A stretch of DNA of 64,000 nucleotides from positions 1 to 64,000 of the forward strand of contig DAOSUL010000006.1 of assembly GCA_035378685.1 (NCBI GenBank). The letters are read 5' to 3'. Origin of the DNA: DTU013 sp029778665. GTDB taxonomy: Bacteria; Bacillota; Clostridia; Acetivibrionales; DTU013. Positions 41,784 through 50,270 of the stretch are shown here, one piece after another; position 1 is the stretch's first letter; every line of letters begins with the position of its first letter. The notes below the pieces were generated by a model. The model saw only the letters and a program-made list of their open reading frames with translations. It searched no databases and was not told the origin of the DNA. A program made the translations under genes and the position numbers.

Positions 41784-43769
41784 TTATTTGTTCAGCAATT
41801 TCAATGCTTTTTCGATTACATTCTCGACGGTGAACCCGTACTTCTTGAACAGAAGCCCTGCGGGAGCCGATTCACCGAAGCGGTCTATGGAGATTACGTC
41901 TCCCTGCAGACCCGTGTACTTATGCCAGCCAAAGGAAGCGCCTGCTTCCACGGCAAGCCTCTTTGCCACATCCGAAGGAAGCACAGATTCCCTGTAATTC
42001 TCATCCTGCTCCTCGAACAGCTCCCAGGACGGCATGCTGACGACACGGACCGCTATGCCGCGCTCCATCAGCTGCTTTCCGGCCTCATAGACCAGGTGTA
42101 CTTCGGACCCGGAAGCCATCAGTATGATCTCAGGCTTCTTTCCTGAATCAAGTATGACATAGGCTCCCCTGAGTGCGTCCCTGCCGGTCATTTCAAGCTG
42201 CGGGAGGTTCTGCCTCGTAAGTATGAGCGCTGTAGGCGTGCTCTTCCTGGTCATTGCCGTATACCATCCAGCGGCTGTCTCCTTTGCATCGCACGGACGG
42301 AACACAATGAAATTGGGGATGCTCCTGAGCGCAGCCAGGTGCTCCACAGGCTGGTGGGTAGGCCCGTCCTCTCCGACGCCGATACTGTCATGGGTCAGTA
42401 TATATGTCACCGGAAGTTTCATCAATGCGGACAGCCTCATGGACGGCTTCATGTAATCGCTGAATACGAAGAAGGTGGCAACATAGGGTCTGAGCCTTCC
42501 ATAGGCAGCCATACCGTTGGCTATCGCCGCCATCGCGTGCTCACGGACGCCAAAGTGCAGGTTGGCTCCGCTGCGGTCCTCTTTCGAGAAATCGCCCTTA
42601 TTCTTCATGTAGGACTTGTTCGAAGGCGCAAGGTCAGCCGAACCACCGATCAGGTTGGGGATCCGGGCGGCGAGTTTGTTCAGCACAGTGCCTGAAGAGT
42701 TCCTCGTGGCATCGGCCTTGCTGTCATAGCTCCAGAAGTCTTCGTCACCAAGGAGGGATTCAGAATAGTCCTTCTCCTTCCATGCCTCCCATTCCGCGGC
42801 AAGCTCCGGGTATTCCTTCTTATAGGCTTCCATCATTTTGTTCCACTCATCTTCTGCCTTCCTGCCTTCGGCACGGATCTGCTCCAGATGAGCCTTCACT
42901 TCATCCGGCACATGGAATTCCTCGGTGTAATCCCACCCCAGTGTTTTCTTGGTCGCCAGCACGTTCTCCGCTCCAAGGGGCTCGCCGTGGGCGGATGCCA
43001 TGCCCTGCCTGGGGCTGCCGTAACCTATCTGGGTCTTGATCTCTATCAGTGAAGGTCTGTCTTTCACAGCCTGCGCAGCCTTGATCGCCGCATCGATGTC
43101 GTCGATATTGGTTCCGTCTTCCACCAGCATGGTGTGCCAGCCGTATGCCTCGAACCTCTTCCTGACATCTTCACGGAAAGCCAGATCGGTCGAACCTTCT
43201 ATCGTGATGTTGTTGGAATCATACAGGACTATGAGCTTGCCGAGCCCAAGCGTACCAGCCAGTGATGCTGCCTCGGAAGCCACGCCTTCCATCATGCACC
43301 CGTCTCCTGCAAGCACGTATGTGTAGTGATCGACTACAGGATAGCCAGGGCGGTTGAATTTCTCGGCCAGATACGCTTCCGCGATGGCCATTCCCACGGC
43401 ATTCGCCAGTCCCTGTCCCAAAGGCCCTGTAGTTATCTCAACGCCCTTTGTGTGCCCGTATTCAGGATGTCCCGGTGTAAGGCTGTCCAGCTGCCTGAAG
43501 TTTTTCAGATCGTCGAGGGTCAGTCCGTAACCGAACAGGTGGAGCAGAGAATAGATGAGCATTGAGCCGTGTCCTGCGGACAATATGAAACGGTCCCTGT
43601 TGTCCCAGTCGGGATTGGCGGGATTGTGCTTCATATTCCTTGCCCAAAGCGTATACGCCATCGGAGCAGCTCCCATCGGCAGGCCGGGATGGCCCGAGTT
43701 GGCTTTCTGTACCGCTTCGGCAGACAGGATCCTAATGGTGTTTACAGTTAAGAGTTCGACGTTGTTCAT
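41784..43769 (-). CDS. tkt: Transketolase
   Basis: This ThDP enzyme moves two-carbon units in the non-oxidative pentose phosphate pathway. The 661-aa protein starts MNNVELLTVNTIRILSAEAV and has the ThDP motif GDGCMMEGVASEAASLAG...DSNNITIEG, the substrate histidines in SGHPGLPMG and the C-terminal half GVGEDGPTHQPVEHLAALR. The ATG at 43769 follows GGAGGTATAT; the longer frame lacks a site. It lies 124 bp downstream of a thioesterase gene. Confidence 0.97.
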   Translation of the reverse strand: MNNVELLTVNTIRILSAEAVQKANSGHPGLPMGAAPMAYTLWARNMKHNPANPDWDNRDRFILSAGHGSMLIYSLLHLFGYGLTLDDLKNFRQLDSLTPGHPEYGHTKGVEITTGPLGQGLANAVGMAIAEAYLAEKFNRPGYPVVDHYTYVLAGDGCMMEGVASEAASLAGTLGLGKLIVLYDSNNITIEGSTDLAFREDVRKRFEAYGWHTMLVEDGTNIDDIDAAIKAAQAVKDRPSLIEIKTQIGYGSPRQGMASAHGEPLGAENVLATKKTLGWDYTEEFHVPDEVKAHLEQIRAEGRKAEDEWNKMMEAYKKEYPELAAEWEAWKEKDYSESLLGDEDFWSYDSKADATRNSSGTVLNKLAARIPNLIGGSADLAPSNKSYMKNKGDFSKEDRSGANLHFGVREHAMAAIANGMAAYGRLRPYVATFFVFSDYMKPSMRLSALMKLPVTYILTHDSIGVGEDGPTHQPVEHLAALRSIPNFIVFRPCDAKETAAGWYTAMTRKSTPTALILTRQNLPQLEMTGRDALRGAYVILDSGKKPEIILMASGSEVHLVYEAGKQLMERGIAVRVVSMPSWELFEEQDENYRESVLPSDVAKRLAVEAGASFGWHKYTGLQGDVISIDRFGESAPAGLLFKKYGFTVENVIEKALKLLNK

Positions 43770-43893
43770 ATATACCTCCTGGCAACAAAGATTTTTATTT
43801 CGGTGCAAACACGCATGCCCTTCCAGCGTGAGGTCCCTCCCGGTCCATACAGCAGGGCTCATGCTGCCGGATCCATGCAGCGATCTCAACACA

Positions 43894-44661
43894 TCAGACG
43901 GCTCCCTGCCTGGGCCTCACCCATATCCTTGCCTTGAAGCAGGGCTTGCCGTCTTCCTCGTTAACGCCTTCTATGTAGACCGTGCCGTCACCGTCATCCG
44001 GGATCTCACGGCAGAGCAGCAATGTGTCGCCCGGGAATGCTTCTTTTATATAATTCACTTCAATGGCCTTCAACATGTACTGCCTGTGGCTCTCAACAGG
44101 GAAACAGTCCATGATGTAGTCTATATACCTCGAGTTGTTTATATGGCCGTTGAAGTCAACGTCACTGTAACCTACCACTTTCCTGTAGACCGGCTCGGGT
44201 TTCCCCAAAGGCCTCAGCTTCCCCGGTCTTGTGTCCAGCGCGTGTTCCGCGATGAACTCAGGATGTTCCATATGGATATAATCGCTTCTCCTCAGTTCTC
44301 TTGTTTTCGTATCTATCAAAACCCAGGTTGAAACAGCTCTTATAATCGCGTCCCCGTCTTCGCCGCAAACCTTGAAATCTCTCCCGAACTCCATTTTTCC
44401 TGGCGGATGGGGCCATGTCGCGACTGTTATGCTTTCATTCAACTCAGGGATCCTTGCGAACTCCACCCTGATGCGGGTCAATACCCATGCCACGGAGTAT
44501 TTCTCAGCCAGCGTATCGACTCCGGCGCCAAGCCTTTTCACATCCTCGCTGGCCGTATCCTGGAAATATTCGAACAGTTTACTGCACTTCAGGCATTTAA
44601 GGAAATCCACGTCGCTGTACCCGACAGTATATGTATTCCTGTAAACCGCCTCAATCCCCAA
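43894..44661 (-). CDS. Acyl-ACP thioesterase
   Basis: The 255-aa protein has two hotdog repeats, each with the phrase VGYSDVDF (near residues 13 and 163). The second continues NGHINNSRYIDYIMDCF, with the Asn and His residues typical of FatA/FatB-like bacterial acyl-ACP thioesterases. It should release free fatty acids from ACP. The start is a TTG preceded by GGGGGG. Confidence 0.88.
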   Translation of the reverse strand: MGIEAVYRNTYTVGYSDVDFLKCLKCSKLFEYFQDTASEDVKRLGAGVDTLAEKYSVAWVLTRIRVEFARIPELNESITVATWPHPPGKMEFGRDFKVCGEDGDAIIRAVSTWVLIDTKTRELRRSDYIHMEHPEFIAEHALDTRPGKLRPLGKPEPVYRKVVGYSDVDFNGHINNSRYIDYIMDCFPVESHRQYMLKAIEVNYIKEAFPGDTLLLCREIPDDGDGTVYIEGVNEEDGKPCFKARIWVRPRQGAV

Positions 44662-45040
44662 GGTCCGACCCCCCGAAGCCGTCAGGCATATATGTCCTCT
44701 GTACCGTCAAAAAAGATAATAGCACAATGCCTCAATATTTTCCACAGATAACATCAAATCGTTATGAAATTTTATCAAAAACTATTCATTTTTCAAGTCT
44801 GCTGCGAACGCATTATCTTCCCTGGATGAAAAATTTTTCAGTTCAGTACGTGACGATTACTGTTCCTTTCGTCTGCCCCGTGAGTAAAAATAAAGCCTAT
44901 GGAATTTTCAGCTCAGTGCGGAGCAATTGCAGTTGCTCCCGGGATGGAGGGCTTACTGCACATACTCTCAAATTTTTATGCCAAAAGCTGCAAATTGGAA
45001 CATTATTAACAACCGGGCCTATTAACGGGACTTATGAAAG
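44662..45040. other. AT-rich spacer, no supported gene
   Basis: No frame here has both a ribosome-binding site and a recognisable product. Two degenerate copies of a phrase (AATTTTTCAGTTCAGTACG near 44830, AATTTTCAGCTCAGTGCG near 44904) are about 74 bp apart. The second copy is followed by a 7-bp perfect hairpin, GGAGCAA/TTGCTCC, at 44921-44940. Confidence 0.4.
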
Positions 45041-45095
45041 ACAATAAAAAACGGCTCTTTCTGATACAGCCGTATAAGGCTTCCTGGCACTGCCC
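45041..45095. repeat. 55-bp copy left of the assembly gap
   Basis: These 55 bases are identical to 45196-45250. They contain a minus-strand terminator-like hairpin (ACGGCT, 11-nt loop, AGCCGT, T6). The repeat reaches the gap edge exactly, which points to overlapping contig ends rather than biological duplication. Confidence 0.9.
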
Positions 45096-45195
45096 NNNNN
45101 NNNNNNNNNNNNNNNNNNNNNNNNNNNNNNNNNNNNNNNNNNNNNNNNNNNNNNNNNNNNNNNNNNNNNNNNNNNNNNNNNNNNNNNNNNNNNNN
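45096..45195. other. Assembly gap (100 N)
   Basis: Exactly 100 N's, a conventional placeholder for a gap of unknown size. It lies in the spacer between the thioesterase and metY-like genes and breaks no coding sequence. Confidence 0.99.
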
Positions 45196-45250
45196 ACAAT
45201 AAAAAACGGCTCTTTCTGATACAGCCGTATAAGGCTTCCTGGCACTGCCC
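45196..45250. repeat. 55-bp copy right of the assembly gap
   Basis: Second identical copy of the 55-bp sequence, starting at the first base after the N's. It carries the same minus-strand hairpin and T-run. Confidence 0.9.
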
Positions 45251-45310
45251 GCAGGAGCCGCATTCCTTGCATTCTCCATGCTGGTGTGGAGATTCGGCGT
45301 ACGGCATTAC

Positions 45311-45343
45311 AAAAGCACCGGAAGCTGATCCTCCGGTGCTTTG
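45311..45343 (-). terminator. Terminator of the O-acetylhomoserine sulfhydrylase gene
   Basis: On the minus strand AAAGCACCGGA, 9-nt loop, TCCGGTGCTTTT. A perfect 11-bp stem about 95 bp past the stop; the flanking A/T runs would also let it work on the plus strand. Confidence 0.8.
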
Positions 45344-45436
45344 CTCGATCTTTCATGCCGTATAATGCATGTATCCATCCAGTTTCGTAATGCCGCTTCC
45401 AAATCACATCCTGCCGTATTTCCGTCCTGCCGGGAT

Positions 45437-46726
45437 CTACTCCGCAGCTTTCCTCAGCGCCTGCTCCAGGTCCCAGATGAGGTCGTCGGGATCCTCGATG
45501 CCTATCGAAAGCCTGATCTGGTCCGGCGTCACACCCGCCGCCAGCTGTTCCTCGGGTGAAAGCTGTGCATGGGTGGTGGACGCTGGATGTATCACGAGTG
45601 ACTTCGCATCCGCGACATTGGCAAGCAGAGAGAATATCTCGAGGCTGTCGATGAATTTCACTGCAGCTTCGAGCCCGCCCCTGATGCCGAATGTGAATAT
45701 GGAACCCGCCCCTTTCGGCAGGTATTTTTTTGCAAGTCCGTGGTATTTGTTGTTTTCAAGCCCCGGATAGTTGACCCATGCGACCTGCGGGTGGTCATTG
45801 AGGTATCTTGCCACCTTCATGGCATTATCCACATGCCTTGCCACTCTCAGCGACAATGTCTCAAGCCCCTGCAGAAGCAGGAAAGCGTTGAACGGGCTGA
45901 TGGCCGCGCCGGTGTCCCTGAGCAGCTGGACCCTTATCTTCGTCACATAAGCTGCAGGGCCGATATCCCTTGCATAAACGATGCCGTGGTAACTCGGATC
46001 AGGCTCGGTCATGCCCGGGAATCTCCCGCTTCCCAGCCAGTCGAATTTCCCGCTGTCGACGATTACGCCTCCCAGTGTAGTGCCATGGCCTCCTATGAAT
46101 TTAGTGGCCGAATGCACCACCACGTCGGCTCCGAACTCGATCGGCCGGATAAGGTAAGGTGTCCCGAAAGTATTGTCCACGATCAGCGGTACCCTGTTCT
46201 CATGGGCGATCGCAGCGATAGCTTCGAAGTCCGGGATGTTTATGCTCGGGTTCCCGAGAGTTTCGATAAAGACCGCCTTTGTTTTCTCATTTATTGCTCT
46301 CCTGAAATTTTCCGGGTCATCCGGGTCGACGAATACCGTTTTGATCCCGAGCTTCGGCAGCGTGACCGAAAACAGGTTGTACGTGCCGCCGTAAAGGGTG
46401 CTGGCAGCCACGATCTCGTCTCCGGCCCCGGCGATGTTCAAAATGGCGTATGTAATGGCGGCAGATCCCGATGCTACGGCCAATGCGGCCACGCCGCCCT
46501 CCAGTGCAGCCATCCTCTGCTCGAACACATCATTGGTAGGATTCATGATCCTCGTGTAGATATTGCCCGGCTCCTTGAGCGCAAACAGGTTCGCACCGTG
46601 CTCGGTGTTCCTGAAAACATACGACGTGGTCTGGTATATGGGCACCGCCCTCGAACCGGTCGCAGGATCCGGCTTTTGTCCCGCGTGTACCTGCAATGTG
46701 TCAAAACCAAGTTTTCTCTTTTCCAT
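45437..46726 (-). CDS. metY: O-acetylhomoserine aminocarboxypropyltransferase (sulfhydrylase)
   Basis: This PLP enzyme makes homocysteine (or methionine with methanethiol) from O-acetylhomoserine and sulfide. The 429-aa protein has family landmarks YTRIMNPTNDVFEQRMAALEGG, PLIVDNTFGTPYL, and the PLP lysine in VVHSATKFIGGHGTTLGG. The length fits MetY rather than the shorter cystathionine synthases. GGGAGGTCAGTC precedes the ATG. Its leader carries a terminator-like hairpin and a small reading frame. No SAM riboswitch is evident. Confidence 0.93.
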   Translation of the reverse strand: MEKRKLGFDTLQVHAGQKPDPATGSRAVPIYQTTSYVFRNTEHGANLFALKEPGNIYTRIMNPTNDVFEQRMAALEGGVAALAVASGSAAITYAILNIAGAGDEIVAASTLYGGTYNLFSVTLPKLGIKTVFVDPDDPENFRRAINEKTKAVFIETLGNPSINIPDFEAIAAIAHENRVPLIVDNTFGTPYLIRPIEFGADVVVHSATKFIGGHGTTLGGVIVDSGKFDWLGSGRFPGMTEPDPSYHGIVYARDIGPAAYVTKIRVQLLRDTGAAISPFNAFLLLQGLETLSLRVARHVDNAMKVARYLNDHPQVAWVNYPGLENNKYHGLAKKYLPKGAGSIFTFGIRGGLEAAVKFIDSLEIFSLLANVADAKSLVIHPASTTHAQLSPEEQLAAGVTPDQIRLSIGIEDPDDLIWDLEQALRKAAE

Positions 46727-46741
46727 GACTGACCTCCCGTG

Positions 46742-46828
46742 CTACATATTTAAAAAGGAGTCTTTGGCAATATTATATACCACCTTCTGGGTTTGCCGAC
46801 CCTTTTTTGACCTATTTTTTAATTCCAT
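46742..46828 (-). CDS. Possible leader peptide before metY
   Basis: A 28-codon frame (start MELKNRSKKGRQ, end DSFLNM) begins with ATG four to five bases after AGGAAT. It runs through the whole leader hairpin and stops 15 bp before the metY ATG. Translating it would hold the hairpin open. It has only one internal Met and no Cys, so classical Met/Cys attenuation is not obvious. It may be chance. Confidence 0.3.
   Translation of the reverse strand: MELKNRSKKGRQTQKVVYNIAKDSFLNM
46752..46808 (-). promoter_or_regulatory. Attenuator-like terminator in the metY leader
   Basis: On the minus strand AAAAAGGGTC-GGCAA pairs with TTGCC-AAAGACTCCTTTTT (bulges of three bases and one base), with a 22-nt loop and a T-run ending about 26 nt upstream of the start codon. 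It sits between the promoter and the ribosome-binding site of the same gene. Confidence 0.55.
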
Positions 46829-46847
46829 CTATTCCTATATGTTTTGT

Positions 46848-46876
46848 ATATTATACTAAAAACAAACATATGTCAA
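46848..46876 (-). promoter_or_regulatory. Sigma-A promoter of metY
   Basis: Minus-strand perfect TTGACA (46871-46876). The -10 is TAATAT at 17 bp (46848-46853) or TATAAT at 15 bp (46850-46855). The predicted leader is about 115 nt. Confidence 0.7.
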
Positions 46877-47107
46877 TAGGGTCGCTGAGCATCAGTCAGT
46901 CTGTTGCAATGCGGTTTTGTCAGATCGCTCCGGTCCCGTTATCCTTCAGCATGTATTTGCAGCATACCGGAAGAATTTTTTCAGTAAACAGGCGGAAAAA
47001 TACGTGCCGGGTACACAAAACTGGTATAATTAATCCTGGATCATAGATCCTGGATCCGGGATTATTAAACAGCACGCAGTAATTTCAGCAGAAAAGGAGA
47101 GAGTATT

Positions 47108-47731
47108 TTGGACAGCAGAAAAGCAATAGTGATCGGCAATTATACGAATGTGGCATGGCATCCGCTGGACGGACCGGACAAAGAACTCAGGGAAATCCTC
47201 AGTGATTTTGAGGTAGAATGCACCGAAGACTATGACAGGTTCAGGTATGACAGCCTGAGCAGGTATGACCTGTGTGTCGGATACACGGAAAACAGGCTCA
47301 CCGATGAACAGGTCGCAGGGCTCATGACATACGTGCTCAACGGCGGCGGCCTTCTCGCAATACACACCGGCATCGTGGTGGAAGCCCGCTTCGAGGCAGC
47401 GCATCTGGCGGGCGGCAGGTTCAGGTTCCATCCTGAACAGAAAGTGCTCACTTATACGCCGACCGGGTCGGGGCATATCATCATGGAAGGCATAGAAAGT
47501 TTCGACATAATGGAAGAACCCTATCAGTTCGATCTCGACAACCTCATTGAAACGACCCTGCTTCTGGAGTATGAATCCGAAGGCAAAAAGTGGCCGGCGG
47601 CATGGGCCCATAATTACGGTCTGGGTAGGGTGGTATACCTGTCGCCGGGGCATCAGCTGGCATCATTCACGATCCCGATGTACAGGAACCTTATCCGCAG
47701 GGGTGCTCTCTGGGCGGCAGGAATGATCTGA
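47108..47731 (+). CDS. ThuA-like domain protein
   Basis: The 207-aa protein fits the ThuA family (class I glutamine amidotransferase-like fold): YDLCVGYTENRLTDEQVAGLMTYV, GGGLLAIHTG in the position of the nucleophile elbow, then FRFHPEQKV and a C-terminal YGLGRVVYLSPGHQ. ThuA proteins are linked to trehalose and other disaccharide use, often as keto-glycoside modifying enzymes. The start is TTG with AAAGGAGAGAG upstream. It is divergent from metY and probably monocistronic. Confidence 0.85.
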   Translation: MDSRKAIVIGNYTNVAWHPLDGPDKELREILSDFEVECTEDYDRFRYDSLSRYDLCVGYTENRLTDEQVAGLMTYVLNGGGLLAIHTGIVVEARFEAAHLAGGRFRFHPEQKVLTYTPTGSGHIIMEGIESFDIMEEPYQFDLDNLIETTLLLEYESEGKKWPAAWAHNYGLGRVVYLSPGHQLASFTIPMYRNLIRRGALWAAGMI

Positions 47732-47815
47732 AACCCGTTACACCGGATCCGGTGCCGGCATGTAAGCCGGCGGGCCATTATCCAGCATTATTCTGGTTGA
47801 GCGGCTGAAATGCAG

Positions 47816-47863
47816 GGACGGTTCCCGCCTCTGGTTTTATAGATCCAGGCATGGGAACCGTCC
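47816..47863. repeat. REP-like palindrome (GGACGGTTCCC)
   Basis: GGACGGTTCCC (47816-47826) and GGGAACCGTCC (47853-47863) are perfect 11-bp arms; an inner CTGG/CCAG pair nests inside. There is no T-run on either side. The GGACGGT core is shared with palindromes at 41703-41765 and 56301-56332. Confidence 0.6.
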
Positions 47864-47877
47864 TCCTGTCCTGACCC

Positions 47878-48189
47878 TCCATATGTAAATTCAGCCCGGC
47901 GGTCTGCTTTTGCACTTTCCCCGCTTCCCCGTATCCTTTATATATTATGGCAAAGTTGGTTTTTGCACCTTCCGGCGCATCCGCAAAGGACGCACCAAGA
48001 AATGTCGCCAGTTCTATGTCCGAAATGCAGACTTCCACTGCTGCCAGCGTATATCGGTATGATACCGGTCACGGAACCTGTCACGGTCTGTCCTGTTCCC
48101 GCTGCATCTGCCGCTTCATTCCCGGCGGCAGATACATCATCATTTTTCATTATCCCGCATGCTGCAAGCTGCATGAACTGTTGTACAGA
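47878..48189 (-). pseudogene. Decayed lipoprotein-like gene between two REP-like palindromes
   Basis: Two minus-strand frames look like pieces of one protein. The first (from 48174) has LAACGIMKNDD, a lipobox-like start, then an Ala/Gly/Thr-rich linker. The second (from about 48038) has SDIELATFLGASFADAPEGAKTNF and AIIYKGYGEAGKV, like a folded domain. They join only by a frame change near 48030. The signal-peptide coding region is missing: a CAGGTGCC palindrome sits where it should be. No intact gene remains. The family is not identified. Confidence 0.4.
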
Positions 48190-48206
48190 CAGGTGCCAGG
48201 CACCTG
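48190..48206. repeat. REP-like palindrome (CAGGTGCC)
   Basis: CAGGTGCC-A-GGCACCTG is a perfect 17-bp palindrome one base from the aldo/keto reductase stop codon. CCAGGTGC also occurs near 38775 and 56295. Confidence 0.55.
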
Positions 48207-48207
48207 G

Positions 48208-49416
48208 TCAAGCTTTACGCCTGTTTCTTAGCGCGAAGTACTTACGCGCCAGGCTGACAAAAGGCCTTACTACCGCCGGTTCCATGTCAGCCGCCACTTC
48301 CCTGAGTTTCTCCCTTATTGGGATCTGCTGCGGGCATACCTTCTCGCACTTGCCGCATTGCCTGCACAGTGAAGCATATGACGGCTTCCCGCTCATAAGG
48401 CCGCCGGCGAACGCAATGTACTGCCACTGGGCCCTTCTCGCCCTGAAAGAATGCTTTGCATTGTAATAGCTGAAGGAGAATGGTATATCCACGCCCGCAG
48501 GGCACGGCATGCAGTAGCCGCATCCCGTGCAGCCGACCTTCATCAGCCTGAAGTACTCCTCCCTTACCTTTTCATAAACCTGCAGTTCCTGCTCCGTCAG
48601 GATCCCCGGCTCTATTGAGTCCGCAAGCGCGGTGTTCTCCTCGATCTGAGACTCATCATTCATGCCTGACAGGACCGTGGTGATGCCCGGCTGGTTCCAC
48701 AGCCAGCGGAATGCCCAGTCTGCCGGCGTCCTGTTGTAACCGGAGGATTCCCAGATCTTCCGTATCTCCGGGGGCATCTGCCTTATCAGCGTCCCTCCGC
48801 GCAAAGGCTCCATTATAACGACCCCGATATCTTTGGAAGCTGCATATTCCAGCCCTTCTCTGCCCGCCTGGAAATACTCGTCTATGTAATTGTACTGTAT
48901 CTGGCACATATCCCACGGGTAGTCGTCGATGATCGCTTTGAAGTCCTCTTTGTTCCCGTGGTATGAAAAACCGAACCATCGTATCCTGCCGTCTTCCTTC
49001 GCTTTCCGGGCAAACTCCTCTATTCCGAGCCTCTTCAGCCTTTCCCATCCTCCGTAATCATTGACTGCATGGAGGAGGTAATAGTCGACATGATCGGTAC
49101 GCAGCTTCTTGAGCTGGCTGTTTAGTATATTGTCCATGTCCTTCGTGGAATGTACTGCGAAAGGCGGGAGTTTCGTGGCTATCCTGACCTTGTCCCTGTA
49201 TCCCTTTGCCAGGATGTCACCGAGTATGGATTCGCTCCTCCCGCCGTGGTAGATCAGGGCGGTGTCGAAATAGTTCACCCCGCGTTCGATGGCCATGAGT
49301 ATCTGTCTTTCCGTCCTTGCCAGGTCGATCCTTCCGTTTTTCTGAGGAAAGCGCATGCATCCGAATCCGAGTACCGATACTTCGTCCCCCGTTTTACCCA
49401 TCTTCCTGTATTTCAT
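48208..49416 (-). CDS. Aldo/keto reductase with C-terminal 4Fe-4S domain
   Basis: The 402-aa protein has an AKR barrel with the catalytic set (Asp and Tyr in YFDTALIYHGG, Lys in IATKLPP, His in YYLLHAV). A ferredoxin-like tail follows with CTGCGYCMPCPAG and CRQCGKCEKVCP for iron-sulfur binding. Such fusions are common in anaerobes; the substrate is not known. AAGGAGGATCAGG precedes the ATG. It lies 52 bp downstream of the phosphatase gene, possibly in one transcript with GH1. Confidence 0.9.
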   Translation of the reverse strand: MKYRKMGKTGDEVSVLGFGCMRFPQKNGRIDLARTERQILMAIERGVNYFDTALIYHGGRSESILGDILAKGYRDKVRIATKLPPFAVHSTKDMDNILNSQLKKLRTDHVDYYLLHAVNDYGGWERLKRLGIEEFARKAKEDGRIRWFGFSYHGNKEDFKAIIDDYPWDMCQIQYNYIDEYFQAGREGLEYAASKDIGVVIMEPLRGGTLIRQMPPEIRKIWESSGYNRTPADWAFRWLWNQPGITTVLSGMNDESQIEENTALADSIEPGILTEQELQVYEKVREEYFRLMKVGCTGCGYCMPCPAGVDIPFSFSYYNAKHSFRARRAQWQYIAFAGGLMSGKPSYASLCRQCGKCEKVCPQQIPIREKLREVAADMEPAVVRPFVSLARKYFALRNRRKA

Positions 49417-49468
49417 CCTGATCCTCCTTATCCCGTCTTCCGCTGCGGTGAACTTCCCCTGCAGCGGA

Positions 49469-50242
49469 TCACGCCTGCCGGCTTTGGACGAACTCCCGTT
49501 CCGGCATCCTGACGGCGGTCAGTATGCCGGTCCTGAAACATCCAGTATCTATGTTGACGGTATCGTTCCTCCACTCGACCCTGTCGACTATGGTATGGCC
49601 ATATATAACGGTCATTTTGCCCTTATAGTCCGCGGCCCAGTCCAGCCTCTCGGGCCTTCCGTCCTCCAGCTGCCGGCCTGTTATATCACCGTATATCGCC
49701 ATCCTCTTTATCCTGCCCCGGAGCTTCGGGTCCTTCGTATCGAGGTCCTGGAGCTCTTCCTTCAGACCTCCGTGGGACATCAGGATATCGTTCCTGCACA
49801 GTATCACGTATGGCAGCCCGTCTATGAAACCGATGACCTGGCGCACGAAATCCAGGCCCTCAGCCTTTATGGCACGGAGCGTCTCCATGACCTCTTCTTT
49901 TGCCATCGTTCCTTTTATGAGCTTCTGCAGGATCTTCTCTTCATGGTTTCCCCTGACAGACCGGGCCCGTCCGCTTTTTACAGCATCCATCGCCAGCCTG
50001 AGCACCTTTACGGGTTCCGGGCCCCTGTCAGTGAAGTCTCCCAGGAAAACCAGGGTGCGGCCTTCAGGCGATCCGGCTATGAGCCCGTTTCCATCGATCT
50101 CATACCCCAGCTTTCGCAGCAGTGCGGCCAGTTCGCTGAAGCATCCGTGTATGTCGCCTATTACATCGATCCTGTCTGCGTCCAGTTTTTCGTATATGCG
50201 CGATCCTTCAACTGCTGCCATCGTCCCCTGCGATTCCTCCAT
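49469..50242 (-). CDS. Calcineurin-like metallophosphatase (PrpE/ApaH type)
   Basis: The 257-aa protein has metal motifs DVIGDIHGCFSEL, FLGDFTDRGPE, RGNHEEK, an MSHGG histidine and VIYGHTIVD. This is the arrangement of the PPP-like prokaryotic branch acting on phosphoproteins or diadenosine polyphosphates. An internal ATG at 50221 with AGGGG close upstream may be the real start, giving 250 aa. It is 28 bp after the GH1 stop. Confidence 0.85.
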   Translation of the reverse strand: MEESQGTMAAVEGSRIYEKLDADRIDVIGDIHGCFSELAALLRKLGYEIDGNGLIAGSPEGRTLVFLGDFTDRGPEPVKVLRLAMDAVKSGRARSVRGNHEEKILQKLIKGTMAKEEVMETLRAIKAEGLDFVRQVIGFIDGLPYVILCRNDILMSHGGLKEELQDLDTKDPKLRGRIKRMAIYGDITGRQLEDGRPERLDWAADYKGKMTVIYGHTIVDRVEWRNDTVNIDTGCFRTGILTAVRMPEREFVQSRQA

Positions 50243-50270
50243 CGGTTTACAGTTTCAGAAGCCACTGGTT

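Noticed and set aside
45006..45407. Reading frames crossing the N gap
   Set aside because: They depend on the placeholder N's and the duplicated contig ends, with no recognisable product.
46742..46850. SAM (S-box) riboswitch before metY
   Set aside because: None of the conserved S-box stretches is present and the leader is too short.
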